Positions 1-5,169 of a DNA stretch of 5,169 nt are shown here, in pieces. The stretch lies in the NCBI GenBank assembly GCA_023142175.1, contig JAGLJX010000121.1:1-5169 (forward strand). Reading direction: 5' to 3'. Within the stretch, counting starts at the first letter, position 1. Each line of letters opens with the position of its first letter. This DNA comes from Emcibacter sp. GTDB lineage: Bacteria; Pseudomonadota; Alphaproteobacteria; Sphingomonadales; Emcibacteraceae. The position numbers and the translations under genes are program-made. Below the pieces are notes generated by a model. The model saw nothing but the letters and a program-made list of their open reading frames with translations, made no database searches and had not been told where the DNA came from.

Positions 1-454
1 GGAATTGTTCCACATCCCGCCGATTACTCGTAATCAAGGTTGGCGGCATTAGGTCTGGAAAACGGGTCAGAAATATCTTCTCCGGCGCATTACGCACAGA
101 AGCCGGATCATTGACCACCAATGTTTTTGGGTGAATATGCTCCAAAATATGAGTGGCAGTGATATAGCCCATATGAAAGGGCGGGTCCTGCCGCATCAGC
201 ACCACATCCACATCCTGTGCCAGATCAATCCTGTCCATCGCGCCAAAGGTAAAATGATTGCCCTGCTCACGCCGAAGGGTCAGTGAACGGGCATAGGCCG
301 TCACCTTTCCATCCTGAAAGGAAAGATCCTTCACATCATAATGATAGAGTTTATATCCACGTTTCTCTGCCTCTAATCCCAAGGCAAAGGTGCTGTCACC
401 ATTGATATCAACGGATTCAATAGGGTCCATTTGTAACGCTACGGTAAGGCTCAT
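1..454 (-). CDS. gshB: Glutathione synthetase, N-terminal part (3' end beyond window)
   Basis: This cytosolic ATP-grasp ligase joins glycine to gamma-glutamylcysteine, the second and last step of glutathione synthesis. The 151 visible codons begin MSLTVALQMDPIESVDINGD and match the N-terminal domain of the bacterial GshB family: the MDPI turn at residues 9-12, the DSTFALGLEA helix at about 20-29, the LMRQDPPF motif at 86-93, YITATHILE at 97-105, then VVNDPASVRNAPEKIF at 113-128, which leads into the domain linker. The ATP-grasp catalytic domain lies past the left edge. The ATG at 454 is the natural family start; a modest GGAA lies about ten bases upstream. The gene follows the SirB1-like gene by 31 bp with no hairpin between, so it is probably the distal member of the rsmI operon. 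Family assignment is firm; whether the gene is intact cannot be judged here. Confidence 0.96.
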   Translation of the reverse strand, partial: MSLTVALQMDPIESVDINGDSTFALGLEAEKRGYKLYHYDVKDLSFQDGKVTAYARSLTLRREQGNHFTFGAMDRIDLAQDVDVVLMRQDPPFHMGYITATHILEHIHPKTLVVNDPASVRNAPEKIFLTRFPDLMPPTLITSNRRDVEQF

Positions 455-485
455 CTTAAATCATTCCATTTTTAGTATTTTTTGG

Positions 486-1406
486 TCATTCTTTTTCGGG
501 TAATTTCAGGATTTTACCACCCTTTTTTTCCTGGGTACGTTTATCCAGGTCCTGCAACAAGCTAATAATCTGTTGTTCAATCAGATCATTTTGATCAAAT
601 TTCTCAATATTATTCAGACAATGGAGCAGGCGTGCCGCCGCCTGATCAAATTTTTCCAAATGGGCCAATAACATACCCAGTTCATAATGATATTGTATGT
701 CCTGCACGTCAATCAACACCAACCGCGACAGGATATTTATCGCCTGTCCCAAATCGCTAACTTTCAGGCAGCGAACTTTGATATTATTAAGCAGGCGCAC
801 CAGTATTTCCCGGTCCGTAATGGCTTGATAATATTCCGGTTGTAAATCGTTATCTGTTCCGGAAAATTTCTGAATCATTTCACGCAAATCACGCACACTC
901 AGTATCTTGCCGCCATTGAACGGGTCAATAATCACCTGCCCGTCCTTTGCGGAATCCTTGCCATGAAGCCGGATCAGAAAATGACGGGGAAAATTCAACC
1001 CTTCAATATGCCAGCCCTGCTCCCGTGCAGTATGCATATATAATATGCTTAAAGATACCGGCAGGCCTTTGCGGTTATCAATCACCGACATGAGATTGGC
1101 ATTTTGCAAATCATCATAATATTCTTCATTTCCGGTATATTCATGGCGTCCGTTAAGGACTGAAATCAAGGCTTCTGCGCGGTTCATGGCTGAATCCGAA
1201 TGAACATTCTCGCCCTTAAGGTCAAGGGCAAGAATTTTCAGATGGTGTTCATATTTCTGAAAAGAAACACCGGGCCGATCAAAGGAGCCTAAAATAAGAG
1301 CCGTATAGGCAATATGATCAAGCGAACCATCGCCCTCACCCACCGCCTTTAAATGTGCAATATATTCTTTATTAACTTCGTTCAATTTTTTATTTCCATT
1401 TGCCAT
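486..1406 (-). CDS. SirB1-family protein (transglutaminase-like domain plus TPR-like tail)
   Basis: Conserved protein of unknown biochemical role, presumably cytosolic since no signal peptide or membrane segment is seen. With the start at 1406 it has 306 residues. Residues 95-165 carry the SirB1/Transglut_core2 signature: EEYYDDLQNANLMSVIDNR, then KGLPVSLSILY (113-123), FPRHFLIR (139-146, His142) and IIDPFNGG (159-166, Asp161). The His and Asp expected of a transglutaminase-like fold are present, but no cysteine sits in the GLPVSLS region, so classical thiol catalysis looks unlikely. Residues about 205-275 (DLGQAINILSRLVLID, YELGMLLAHLEKFDQAAARLL) form helical pairs typical of the TPR-like half. 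The tail is lysine-rich. An ATG at 1436 would add ten residues (MGSANPCKRC) but increase the overlap with yraN from 25 to 55 bp; 1406 is preferred because the sequence after it looks like a normal family N-terminus. Both starts have weak ribosome sites, so translation may be coupled to yraN. Confidence 0.9.
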   Translation of the reverse strand: MANGNKKLNEVNKEYIAHLKAVGEGDGSLDHIAYTALILGSFDRPGVSFQKYEHHLKILALDLKGENVHSDSAMNRAEALISVLNGRHEYTGNEEYYDDLQNANLMSVIDNRKGLPVSLSILYMHTAREQGWHIEGLNFPRHFLIRLHGKDSAKDGQVIIDPFNGGKILSVRDLREMIQKFSGTDNDLQPEYYQAITDREILVRLLNNIKVRCLKVSDLGQAINILSRLVLIDVQDIQYHYELGMLLAHLEKFDQAAARLLHCLNNIEKFDQNDLIEQQIISLLQDLDKRTQEKKGGKILKLPEKE

Positions 1407-1780
1407 GCATCTTTTACATGGGTTGGCAGACCCCATGGTTCAACCGCCATCAAATCAAAACGATAGCAAAAATCCTCTGCGTTATCATTTTTACCATAAA
1501 CTTTACTTGCGAGATACCATTGCGCGGCCTTTATTATACGTTGCTGTTGTTTGTACGACACCGCATTCAGTGCCGCTTGACGTGATGAACGCGCTTTTAC
1601 CTCAATAAAACAAATCAAATTTCCCTTTTTAGCAATAAGATCAATCTCGCCGGATTTACATTTAAACCGCTGTGCCAATATCCGATAACCTTTCAAGGTT
1701 AACAACGCCATGGATAACCATTCCGCACCCTGCCCCCAAAGGTAGGCTTTTTTCTTTTTCCTGAGCGCCTTGTCGATCAT
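1382..1780 (-). CDS. yraN: YraN/UPF0102 family protein, predicted nuclease fold
   Basis: This 132-residue protein belongs to the YraN (UPF0102) family, which has a restriction-endonuclease-like fold related to Holliday-junction resolvases; its cellular role is not settled. The motifs are complete: GQGAEW at 16-21 (Glu20), GYRIL at 31-35, GEIDLIA at 44-50 (Glu45 and Asp47), FIEVKAR at 58-64 (Glu60 and Lys62, the E-x-K of the PD-(D/E)xK site), a basic YKQQQRIIKAAQWYL helix at 76-90 and the closing RFDLMAV at 107-113. The length is close to that of E. coli YraN. The N-terminus is very basic (RKKKKAY). The start ATG overlaps the rsmI stop as ATGA, a classic arrangement for translational coupling, with a GGG about eight bases upstream. 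Its own stop lies inside the next gene. All expected acidic residues are present, so a metal-dependent nuclease is plausible but is an inference. Confidence 0.94.
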   Translation of the reverse strand: MIDKALRKKKKAYLWGQGAEWLSMALLTLKGYRILAQRFKCKSGEIDLIAKKGNLICFIEVKARSSRQAALNAVSYKQQQRIIKAAQWYLASKVYGKNDNAEDFCYRFDLMAVEPWGLPTHVKDAWQMEIKN

Positions 1781-2637
1781 TTGCTACCCGATAATTCCAA
1801 TGCCCGCGCATAAACCTGCTTGCGCTTTAGCCCGGTAGTATAGGTAACCGAAGCCACCGCCTCTTTCACAGATAAATTTTCCAACGCCTTGGTCAAAGCA
1901 TGATCAAGTTGATCTTCACTGACCTCTGTCTCCTGTGGTGGGCCGATAATGATGACAATCTCGCCTTTTGGCCTGTCGGCTTGTTGGTAATGCTCCGCCA
2001 GATCAGAAAGATTGCCGCTTCTGACCTCCTCAAACAATTTAGTCAGTTCACGGCAGATGGCCGCTTCCCGATCGCCCAAGACCTCAAAAATATCTCTCAG
2101 GCTGTCTTTCAGACGCTTTGGCGATTCGTAAAATACCAATGTCGCCTTTAGGGTAGCGAGATCGGCAAGTGTTTTCCGTCTTGCATTGGTCTTATTGGAC
2201 AAAAAGCCGGCAAACATAAAACGATCTGTGGGCAATCCGGCACTGGCAAGGGCTGCGAGAATGGCGCTGGCGCCGGGTATGCTGCTGACCAAAAGCCCGG
2301 CGGCCTTGGCTTCCCGCACCAGACGATAACCCGGATCAGAGATCAACGGCGTTCCCGCATCGCTGACCAAAGCCACCACCTGTCCGGCTTCCAGTCTTTC
2401 CAGCAACAGCGGTAAAATCTTTTTCTCGTTATGGTCATGGTAGGAAATAGTTGGCGTCTTGACATCAAAATAGGCCAGTAGCTTGCCAGTAACCCTCGTA
2501 TCCTCACAGGCAATTATATGAGCCTGTTCCAGAACTTGTCTGGCCCGAAAGCTCATATCTCCCAAATTGCCGATAGGGGTTGAGACAATATATAGTCCCG
2601 GCATGACTTTTTTGTTTAATTTAGTTGGCATTTCCAT
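1777..2637 (-). CDS. rsmI: 16S rRNA (cytidine(1402)-2'-O)-methyltransferase RsmI
   Basis: RsmI methylates the 2'-hydroxyl of C1402 in the decoding centre of 16S rRNA using S-adenosylmethionine; RsmH adds the N4 methyl to the same base. The 286-residue product equals the usual length and carries the tetrapyrrole-methylase-fold signatures in order: LYIVSTPIGNLGDMSFRA at 15-32, ACEDTR at 43-48, ISYHDHNE at 64-71, VALVSDAGTPLISDPG at 88-103 (cofactor loop), SIPGASAILAALASAGLP at 119-136, FMFAGFLSNK at 140-149, LVFYESPKRL at 167-176, CRELTKLFEEV at 195-205 and KGEIVIIIGPP at 224-234. The C-terminal helical region (about 240-286) is also typical. It is the first gene of the leftward operon and overlaps yraN by four bases. 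The start could be Met1 (2637) or Met3 (2631), as each has its own ribosome site; the difference is two residues. Confidence 0.97.
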   Translation of the reverse strand: MEMPTKLNKKVMPGLYIVSTPIGNLGDMSFRARQVLEQAHIIACEDTRVTGKLLAYFDVKTPTISYHDHNEKKILPLLLERLEAGQVVALVSDAGTPLISDPGYRLVREAKAAGLLVSSIPGASAILAALASAGLPTDRFMFAGFLSNKTNARRKTLADLATLKATLVFYESPKRLKDSLRDIFEVLGDREAAICRELTKLFEEVRSGNLSDLAEHYQQADRPKGEIVIIIGPPQETEVSEDQLDHALTKALENLSVKEAVASVTYTTGLKRKQVYARALELSGSK

Positions 2638-2648
2638 ACCCTTGCCTT
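2638..2648 (-). promoter_or_regulatory. Tandem ribosome binding sites of rsmI
   Basis: Read on the minus strand the sequence is AAGGCAAGGGT followed by ATGGAAATG. The AAGG lies seven bases before the first ATG (2637), and the AAGGG lies seven bases before the second in-frame ATG (2631). Both starts are therefore well placed and the sequence does not decide between them. Confidence 0.6.
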
Positions 2649-2654
2649 ATTTCT

Positions 2655-2684
2655 ATTTTAGACTTGAGCATAAGTGTATTACAA
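2655..2684 (-). promoter_or_regulatory. Candidate sigma70-type promoter of the rsmI operon
   Basis: On the minus strand, TTGTAA (2684-2679, four of six matches to TTGACA) and TAAAAT (2660-2655, five of six matches to TATAAT) are separated by 18 bases. Initiation would fall near 2648, giving a very short leader directly at the ribosome site. The location is right because the gap is the only non-coding DNA upstream of this operon, but the region is AT-rich and such matches arise easily by chance. Confidence 0.35.
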
Positions 2685-2691
2685 AGATTAT
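2664..2691 (+). promoter_or_regulatory. Weak candidate promoter of the lipoprotein gene
   Basis: On the plus strand TTGAGC (2664-2669) and GATTAT (2686-2691) are spaced by 16 bases, each a four-of-six match to consensus. It overlaps the opposing rsmI promoter candidate, so the two could interfere if both are real. Support is weak; the main argument is that the divergent gap at 2638-2713 must hold a rightward promoter, unless transcription starts inside rsmI. Confidence 0.2.
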
Positions 2692-2695
2692 GTAA
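2690..2695 (+). other. In-frame ATG-TAA start-stop pair upstream of the lipoprotein gene
   Basis: An ATG is followed directly by TAA, and both are in the same frame as the lipoprotein whose TTG start is 24 bases further on. Reading on past the TAA gives GAA AAA CTG GAA ACT ATT TTG, a stretch without further stops that would make a longer, charged n-region for the signal peptide. This may be a nonsense change in an original ATG start, a regulatory minimal reading frame, or chance. The ATG itself has only a poor ribosome site. Confidence 0.4.
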
Positions 2696-2703
2696 GAAAA
2701 ACT

Positions 2704-2707
2704 GGAA
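2704..2707 (+). promoter_or_regulatory. Ribosome binding site supporting the TTG start of the lipoprotein
   Basis: GGAA lies six bases before the TTG at 2714. It is short but the best-placed purine motif in the leader, and supports TTG rather than the CTG at 2702 or the ATG at 2690. Confidence 0.4.
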
Positions 2708-2713
2708 ACTATT

Positions 2714-4165
2714 TTGCCATTCGCCAAATATATCATTTTGATCGTTATAACTGCCATTGGCCTTTCTGCCTGTGGGTCTGAAACGGCCATGATGGTACGG
2801 GAAATGACCAGCGTCCCGCCCGCACCAACGACGGAAATGTTGCAAGGCAAAAACATTGAAAATGATGGCTTTCCCCGTCAAGAGATACGGCTCGGTATTC
2901 TGCTTCCCTTAAGCGGGCAGGATGCCGCCATAGGAAAGGCGTTACTCAATGCGGCTACATTGGCCCTGTTTGATGCTAAGGATGAGCGGCTGACCCTTCT
3001 GCCATATGATACCCAAGGCACCGCAGAGGGCGCGGCAAACGCCATGACAGCACTTTTACTTCAAAGACCTGACCTGATCATCGGGCCGTTATTCTCCCAT
3101 GCCATTACCACTATCAAGCCCATGGCCATAGAAGCTGGCGTTAATGTTATCGGCTTTTCCAGCGACTATACCGTTGCAGGAGATGGTGTTTTTCTGCTGA
3201 ACTTTCCGCTGGAGGAACAGATTGAACGGGTCATACGCTATGCTTCTGATCAGGGGTATGCCCGTTTCGCAGCCCTCGTTCCCGAAACCACCTATGGTAG
3301 CCGCGCGCTGGATATATTTGGCACGAATGTTATGCTTCAGGACCGCGACCTGACAGCTATGGAATTTTATCCCGCAGACAGCGGTAAACTTGTCGATCCG
3401 GTCAAGAAGATCGCCAAATATAATGAACGGCGCAAAAGATATACCCGCGAGATAGAGTTCCTTGAAAACCTTGGCGAAGATGATGATTTCGCTCAGGAAA
3501 TGCTGAAAGAGCTAAAAAGCCAGGAAACCATAGGCGATGTTGACTTTGATGCTATCCTGTTGCCGGAGGGCGGCGCCATGCTGACCACTCTGGCTGCATG
3601 GGTGTCATATTATGAGATTGACCCTGCCAAAATCAAACTACTCGGCACGGGTCTTTGGGATGATAAAATGCTGTTCCTTGAACCACAGCTATATGGCGGA
3701 TGGTTTGCGGCCCCGGATCATGAAACTTCCCTTATCTTCCAGCAACGCTACCGACAGACATATCAACAGGATGGTCCACGTTTGACCACACTTGCCTATG
3801 ATGCTGTTGCCTTGGCCGCCACATTGGTCCGACAGGAAAAATTTCCCGACTTTTCAGCAGAACAGATCACCGATAAAAATGGCTTTTCCGGTATTGAAGG
3901 AATTTTCCGATTTTCTCCAGATGGCCTGATTGAACGCGGCCTTGCAATTTATGAGGTGGGCGACAAAGAATTTACCATCATTGACCCCGCCCCAACCAGC
4001 TTCATTGAGCGGGACAACCCCGAACTCCTGATTGCTACAGAATTAGAATCCGACTTAACAGACCATTCAGAAGCGGCAAACCCTGAGCTGTTGCCCGCAA
4101 ATGATGACCGTCCTTTTCCATATAATTCAGTTCAAAAAGATGCTGTAAATAACTATCATCAATGA
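2714..4165 (+). CDS. Penicillin-binding protein activator-like lipoprotein (LppC/LpoA-like periplasmic-binding fold)
   Basis: Predicted envelope lipoprotein of 483 residues. A short n-region (MPFAK) and hydrophobic core lead to the lipobox LSAC at 17-20; Cys20 would be lipidated, and Gly at the next position does not signal inner-membrane retention, so outer-membrane sorting is likely. After a flexible linker (21-56), the type I periplasmic-binding fold begins with IRLGILLPLSGQDAAIGKALLNAA (58-81), then LIIGPLFSHA (121-130), VIGFSSD (145-151), a charged helical insert (226-270), FDAILLPEGG (278-287), LLGTGLWDD (309-317), YGGWFAAPD (327-335), LAYDAVALAA (360-369) and GFSGIEGIFRF (390-400). In E. 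coli, LpoA activates PBP1A; this protein lacks LpoA's N-terminal TPR domain, so activation of a synthase here is inference. No ATG lies in frame before residue 26, which is past the lipobox, so the start is TTG (or CTG at 2702). The last 43 residues are encoded antisense to hemW and are acidic and low in order. Confidence 0.88.
   Translation: MPFAKYIILIVITAIGLSACGSETAMMVREMTSVPPAPTTEMLQGKNIENDGFPRQEIRLGILLPLSGQDAAIGKALLNAATLALFDAKDERLTLLPYDTQGTAEGAANAMTALLLQRPDLIIGPLFSHAITTIKPMAIEAGVNVIGFSSDYTVAGDGVFLLNFPLEEQIERVIRYASDQGYARFAALVPETTYGSRALDIFGTNVMLQDRDLTAMEFYPADSGKLVDPVKKIAKYNERRKRYTREIEFLENLGEDDDFAQEMLKELKSQETIGDVDFDAILLPEGGAMLTTLAAWVSYYEIDPAKIKLLGTGLWDDKMLFLEPQLYGGWFAAPDHETSLIFQQRYRQTYQQDGPRLTTLAYDAVALAATLVRQEKFPDFSAEQITDKNGFSGIEGIFRFSPDGLIERGLAIYEVGDKEFTIIDPAPTSFIERDNPELLIATELESDLTDHSEAANPELLPANDDRPFPYNSVQKDAVNNYHQ
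4035..4165. other. Convergent coding overlap of lipoprotein and hemW 3' ends
   Basis: Both strands are open here: the plus strand encodes residues 441-483 of the lipoprotein and the minus strand the last 43 residues of HemW. The HemW side looks like conserved domain sequence (YMEKDGHHLRATAQG and following), while the lipoprotein side lies beyond the end of its recognisable fold. The tail is therefore probably a secondary extension read over hemW. There is no room for a conventional intergenic terminator between the two genes, and I see no clear hairpin plus T-run. Confidence 0.85.
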
Positions 4166-5169
4166 ATTTTTCTATTTTTTGATCAACTCTATCTTCAAAT
4201 TTCTTTAAATCAAGTCCCCGCCTTAACCGCAGACCCATCATGATCATTTCTTCGGCCTTCGATTGAGCCACCAGCCGTTCTTTATGATCTGTAGCATACC
4301 CCTCATCCGCCACAGTTTTCAGCCATTTTTCCGGGCTTCGGTGCTGGCTGAGCGCATAAAGCTCACCCTCTATTGTCAACCGTCCGTGTGCGCCCGGGCC
4401 TATACCGATGTAATCGCTGTAAGTCCAATAGGTAAGATTATGGCGGCTTTCCTGACCTTCCCGCGCATGGTTGGATATTTCATAGGCGGGAAGCCCGTGA
4501 TCCTCACAAATGGCCTGTGTAAGATCATACATATCCGCCGATAGATCTTCACCCGGCAAAATGATTCGGCCTTTTTCATGGGCCTGATAAAAGGCCGTCC
4601 CGCGCTCGATGGTAAGTTGATAGAGGGACAAATGACCCACAGACATTTTCAGGGCTTGGGTCAATTCCTGCTCCCACTCGCCAAGTGTCTGGCCCATGCG
4701 GGCATAAATCAGATCAAAACTTGAGCGGGGAAAATATTTTTGAGATAAATCAATGGCCTGCCGTGCTTCTTTAACACTATGTTCCCGACCAAGCGCTTGT
4801 AAGTCAGGATCGTTCAGCGCCTGTATACCTAAGGACAGGCGGTTAATGCCCGCCGCTGCAAAATCGCCGAACTTGCCCGCCTCAACACTGGTTGGATTAG
4901 CTTCCAAGGTGATTTCTATATTCTCGGCATTAGCCCAATTACGGGCTATTCTGCCAAGAAGTTTCGCAACAGTTTCCGCTGACATCAAGGATGGTGTACC
5001 ACCGCCAAAAAATACACTTGTAATGGTTCGGGGGCCGGAAAGTATGCGGTAATGATCCAACTCTCGCAGCAGGGCGTCCGCCCATGCCGCCTCATCAATT
5101 CGGTCACGAACATGGCTGTTAAAGTCGCAGTAAGGGCATTTGGACAAGCAGAAGGGCCAATGGATGTAT
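4035..5169 (-). CDS. hemW: HemW heme chaperone, radical SAM family (5' end beyond window)
   Basis: HemW is a radical-SAM protein related to oxygen-independent coproporphyrinogen III oxidase; characterised members bind heme and deliver it to apoproteins rather than oxidising coproporphyrinogen. The frame is open to the right edge, and the first visible codons read YIHWPFCLSKCPYCDF, holding the CxxxCxxC iron-sulphur motif (codons at 5150, 5138 and 5129). The Asp-Phe after the third cysteine is HemW-like; true HemN has a fourth cysteine nearby. Further motifs in the 377 visible residues are FFGGGTPSLM (53-62), EANPTS (89-94), RLSLGIQ (110-116), SLYQLTIE (181-188), RHNLTYW (242-248) and GIGPGAHG (255-262), with a winged-helix-like C-terminus ending near LRATAQGLPLLNGLL. 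Only about ten N-terminal residues should be missing. A TTG at 5147 gives a start-like reading but would remove the first cysteine. The 3' end overlaps the lipoprotein gene by 131 bp. Confidence 0.95.
   Translation of the reverse strand, partial: YIHWPFCLSKCPYCDFNSHVRDRIDEAAWADALLRELDHYRILSGPRTITSVFFGGGTPSLMSAETVAKLLGRIARNWANAENIEITLEANPTSVEAGKFGDFAAAGINRLSLGIQALNDPDLQALGREHSVKEARQAIDLSQKYFPRSSFDLIYARMGQTLGEWEQELTQALKMSVGHLSLYQLTIERGTAFYQAHEKGRIILPGEDLSADMYDLTQAICEDHGLPAYEISNHAREGQESRHNLTYWTYSDYIGIGPGAHGRLTIEGELYALSQHRSPEKWLKTVADEGYATDHKERLVAQSKAEEMIMMGLRLRRGLDLKKFEDRVDQKIEKFIDDSYLQHLFELNYMEKDGHHLRATAQGLPLLNGLLSRILIL

Noticed and set aside
455..485. Gap between the SirB1-like gene and gshB, considered as a terminator or promoter
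   Set aside because: The 31 bp are AT-rich but contain no inverted repeat, and they are too short for a convincing promoter of their own; read-through is the simplest view.
1400..1608. Two plus-strand open frames opposite yraN
   Set aside because: They lie antisense to well-conserved YraN codons, have no ribosome site and no recognisable protein features.
1745..1765. A-rich run on the minus strand at the start of yraN, considered as a frameshift site or as a T-run terminator on the plus strand
   Set aside because: The frame is intact on both sides and encodes the basic RKKKKAY N-terminus. The A-run is not in the phase of a standard minus-one slippery heptamer, and no hairpin precedes the T-run on the plus strand.
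1900..2151. Plus-strand open frame of 83 codons opposite rsmI
   Set aside because: It is the complement of conserved RsmI sequence and resembles no family.
2621..2881. Minus-strand open frames across the divergent gap and the lipoprotein start
   Set aside because: They run antisense to the signal peptide and linker of the lipoprotein and into rsmI, with no family-like sequence; RsmI itself explains the leftward coding.
226..3530. Idea of a new defence or mobile system centred on the YraN nuclease-fold gene
   Set aside because: YraN is a near-universal housekeeping family found in this same neighbourhood in many genomes; no toxin, recombinase, reverse transcriptase, repeats or base-composition shift accompanies it.
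4263..5052. Two plus-strand open frames opposite hemW
   Set aside because: Both are antisense to strongly conserved HemW motifs, including the GGGTPS and RHNLTYW regions, and lack ribosome sites.

Overview
This is an ordinary chromosomal housekeeping segment, most likely from an alphaproteobacterium of moderate GC content. The assignment rests on gene content and order: hemW, a periplasmic-binding-fold 'penicillin-binding protein activator' lipoprotein, rsmI, yraN and gshB side by side is an arrangement I know from alphaproteobacterial chromosomes. I cannot resolve the order or genus. No mobile element, CRISPR array, tRNA, rRNA or phage gene is visible, and coding density is very high.

Layout, left to right. 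Positions 1-454 (minus) hold the N-terminal half of glutathione synthetase (gshB), cut by the window's left edge. Positions 486-1406 (minus) hold a SirB1-family protein (transglutaminase-like fold plus a TPR-like tail). Positions 1382-1780 (minus) hold the YraN/UPF0102 nuclease-fold protein. Positions 1777-2637 (minus) hold the 16S rRNA methyltransferase RsmI. These four genes overlap or lie within about 31 bp of each other, so they probably form one leftward operon, rsmI-yraN-sirB1-gshB. Its promoter should lie in the 76-bp divergent gap at 2638-2713. Rightward from that gap runs a lipoprotein gene (2714-4165) with a LppC/LpoA-like periplasmic-binding domain. It meets, tail to tail, hemW (4035-5169, minus), whose first few codons are beyond the right edge.

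The genes serve separate core functions: decoding-site rRNA methylation (RsmI), glutathione synthesis (GshB), heme handling (HemW), cell-envelope/peptidoglycan assembly (the lipoprotein), and two conserved proteins of poorly defined role (YraN, SirB1-like). I found no convincing new system. The points most worth checking are local: an ATG-TAA start-stop pair in frame just upstream of a TTG-initiated lipoprotein; a 131-bp antisense coding overlap between the lipoprotein and hemW; and a SirB1-like gene inserted between yraN and gshB.
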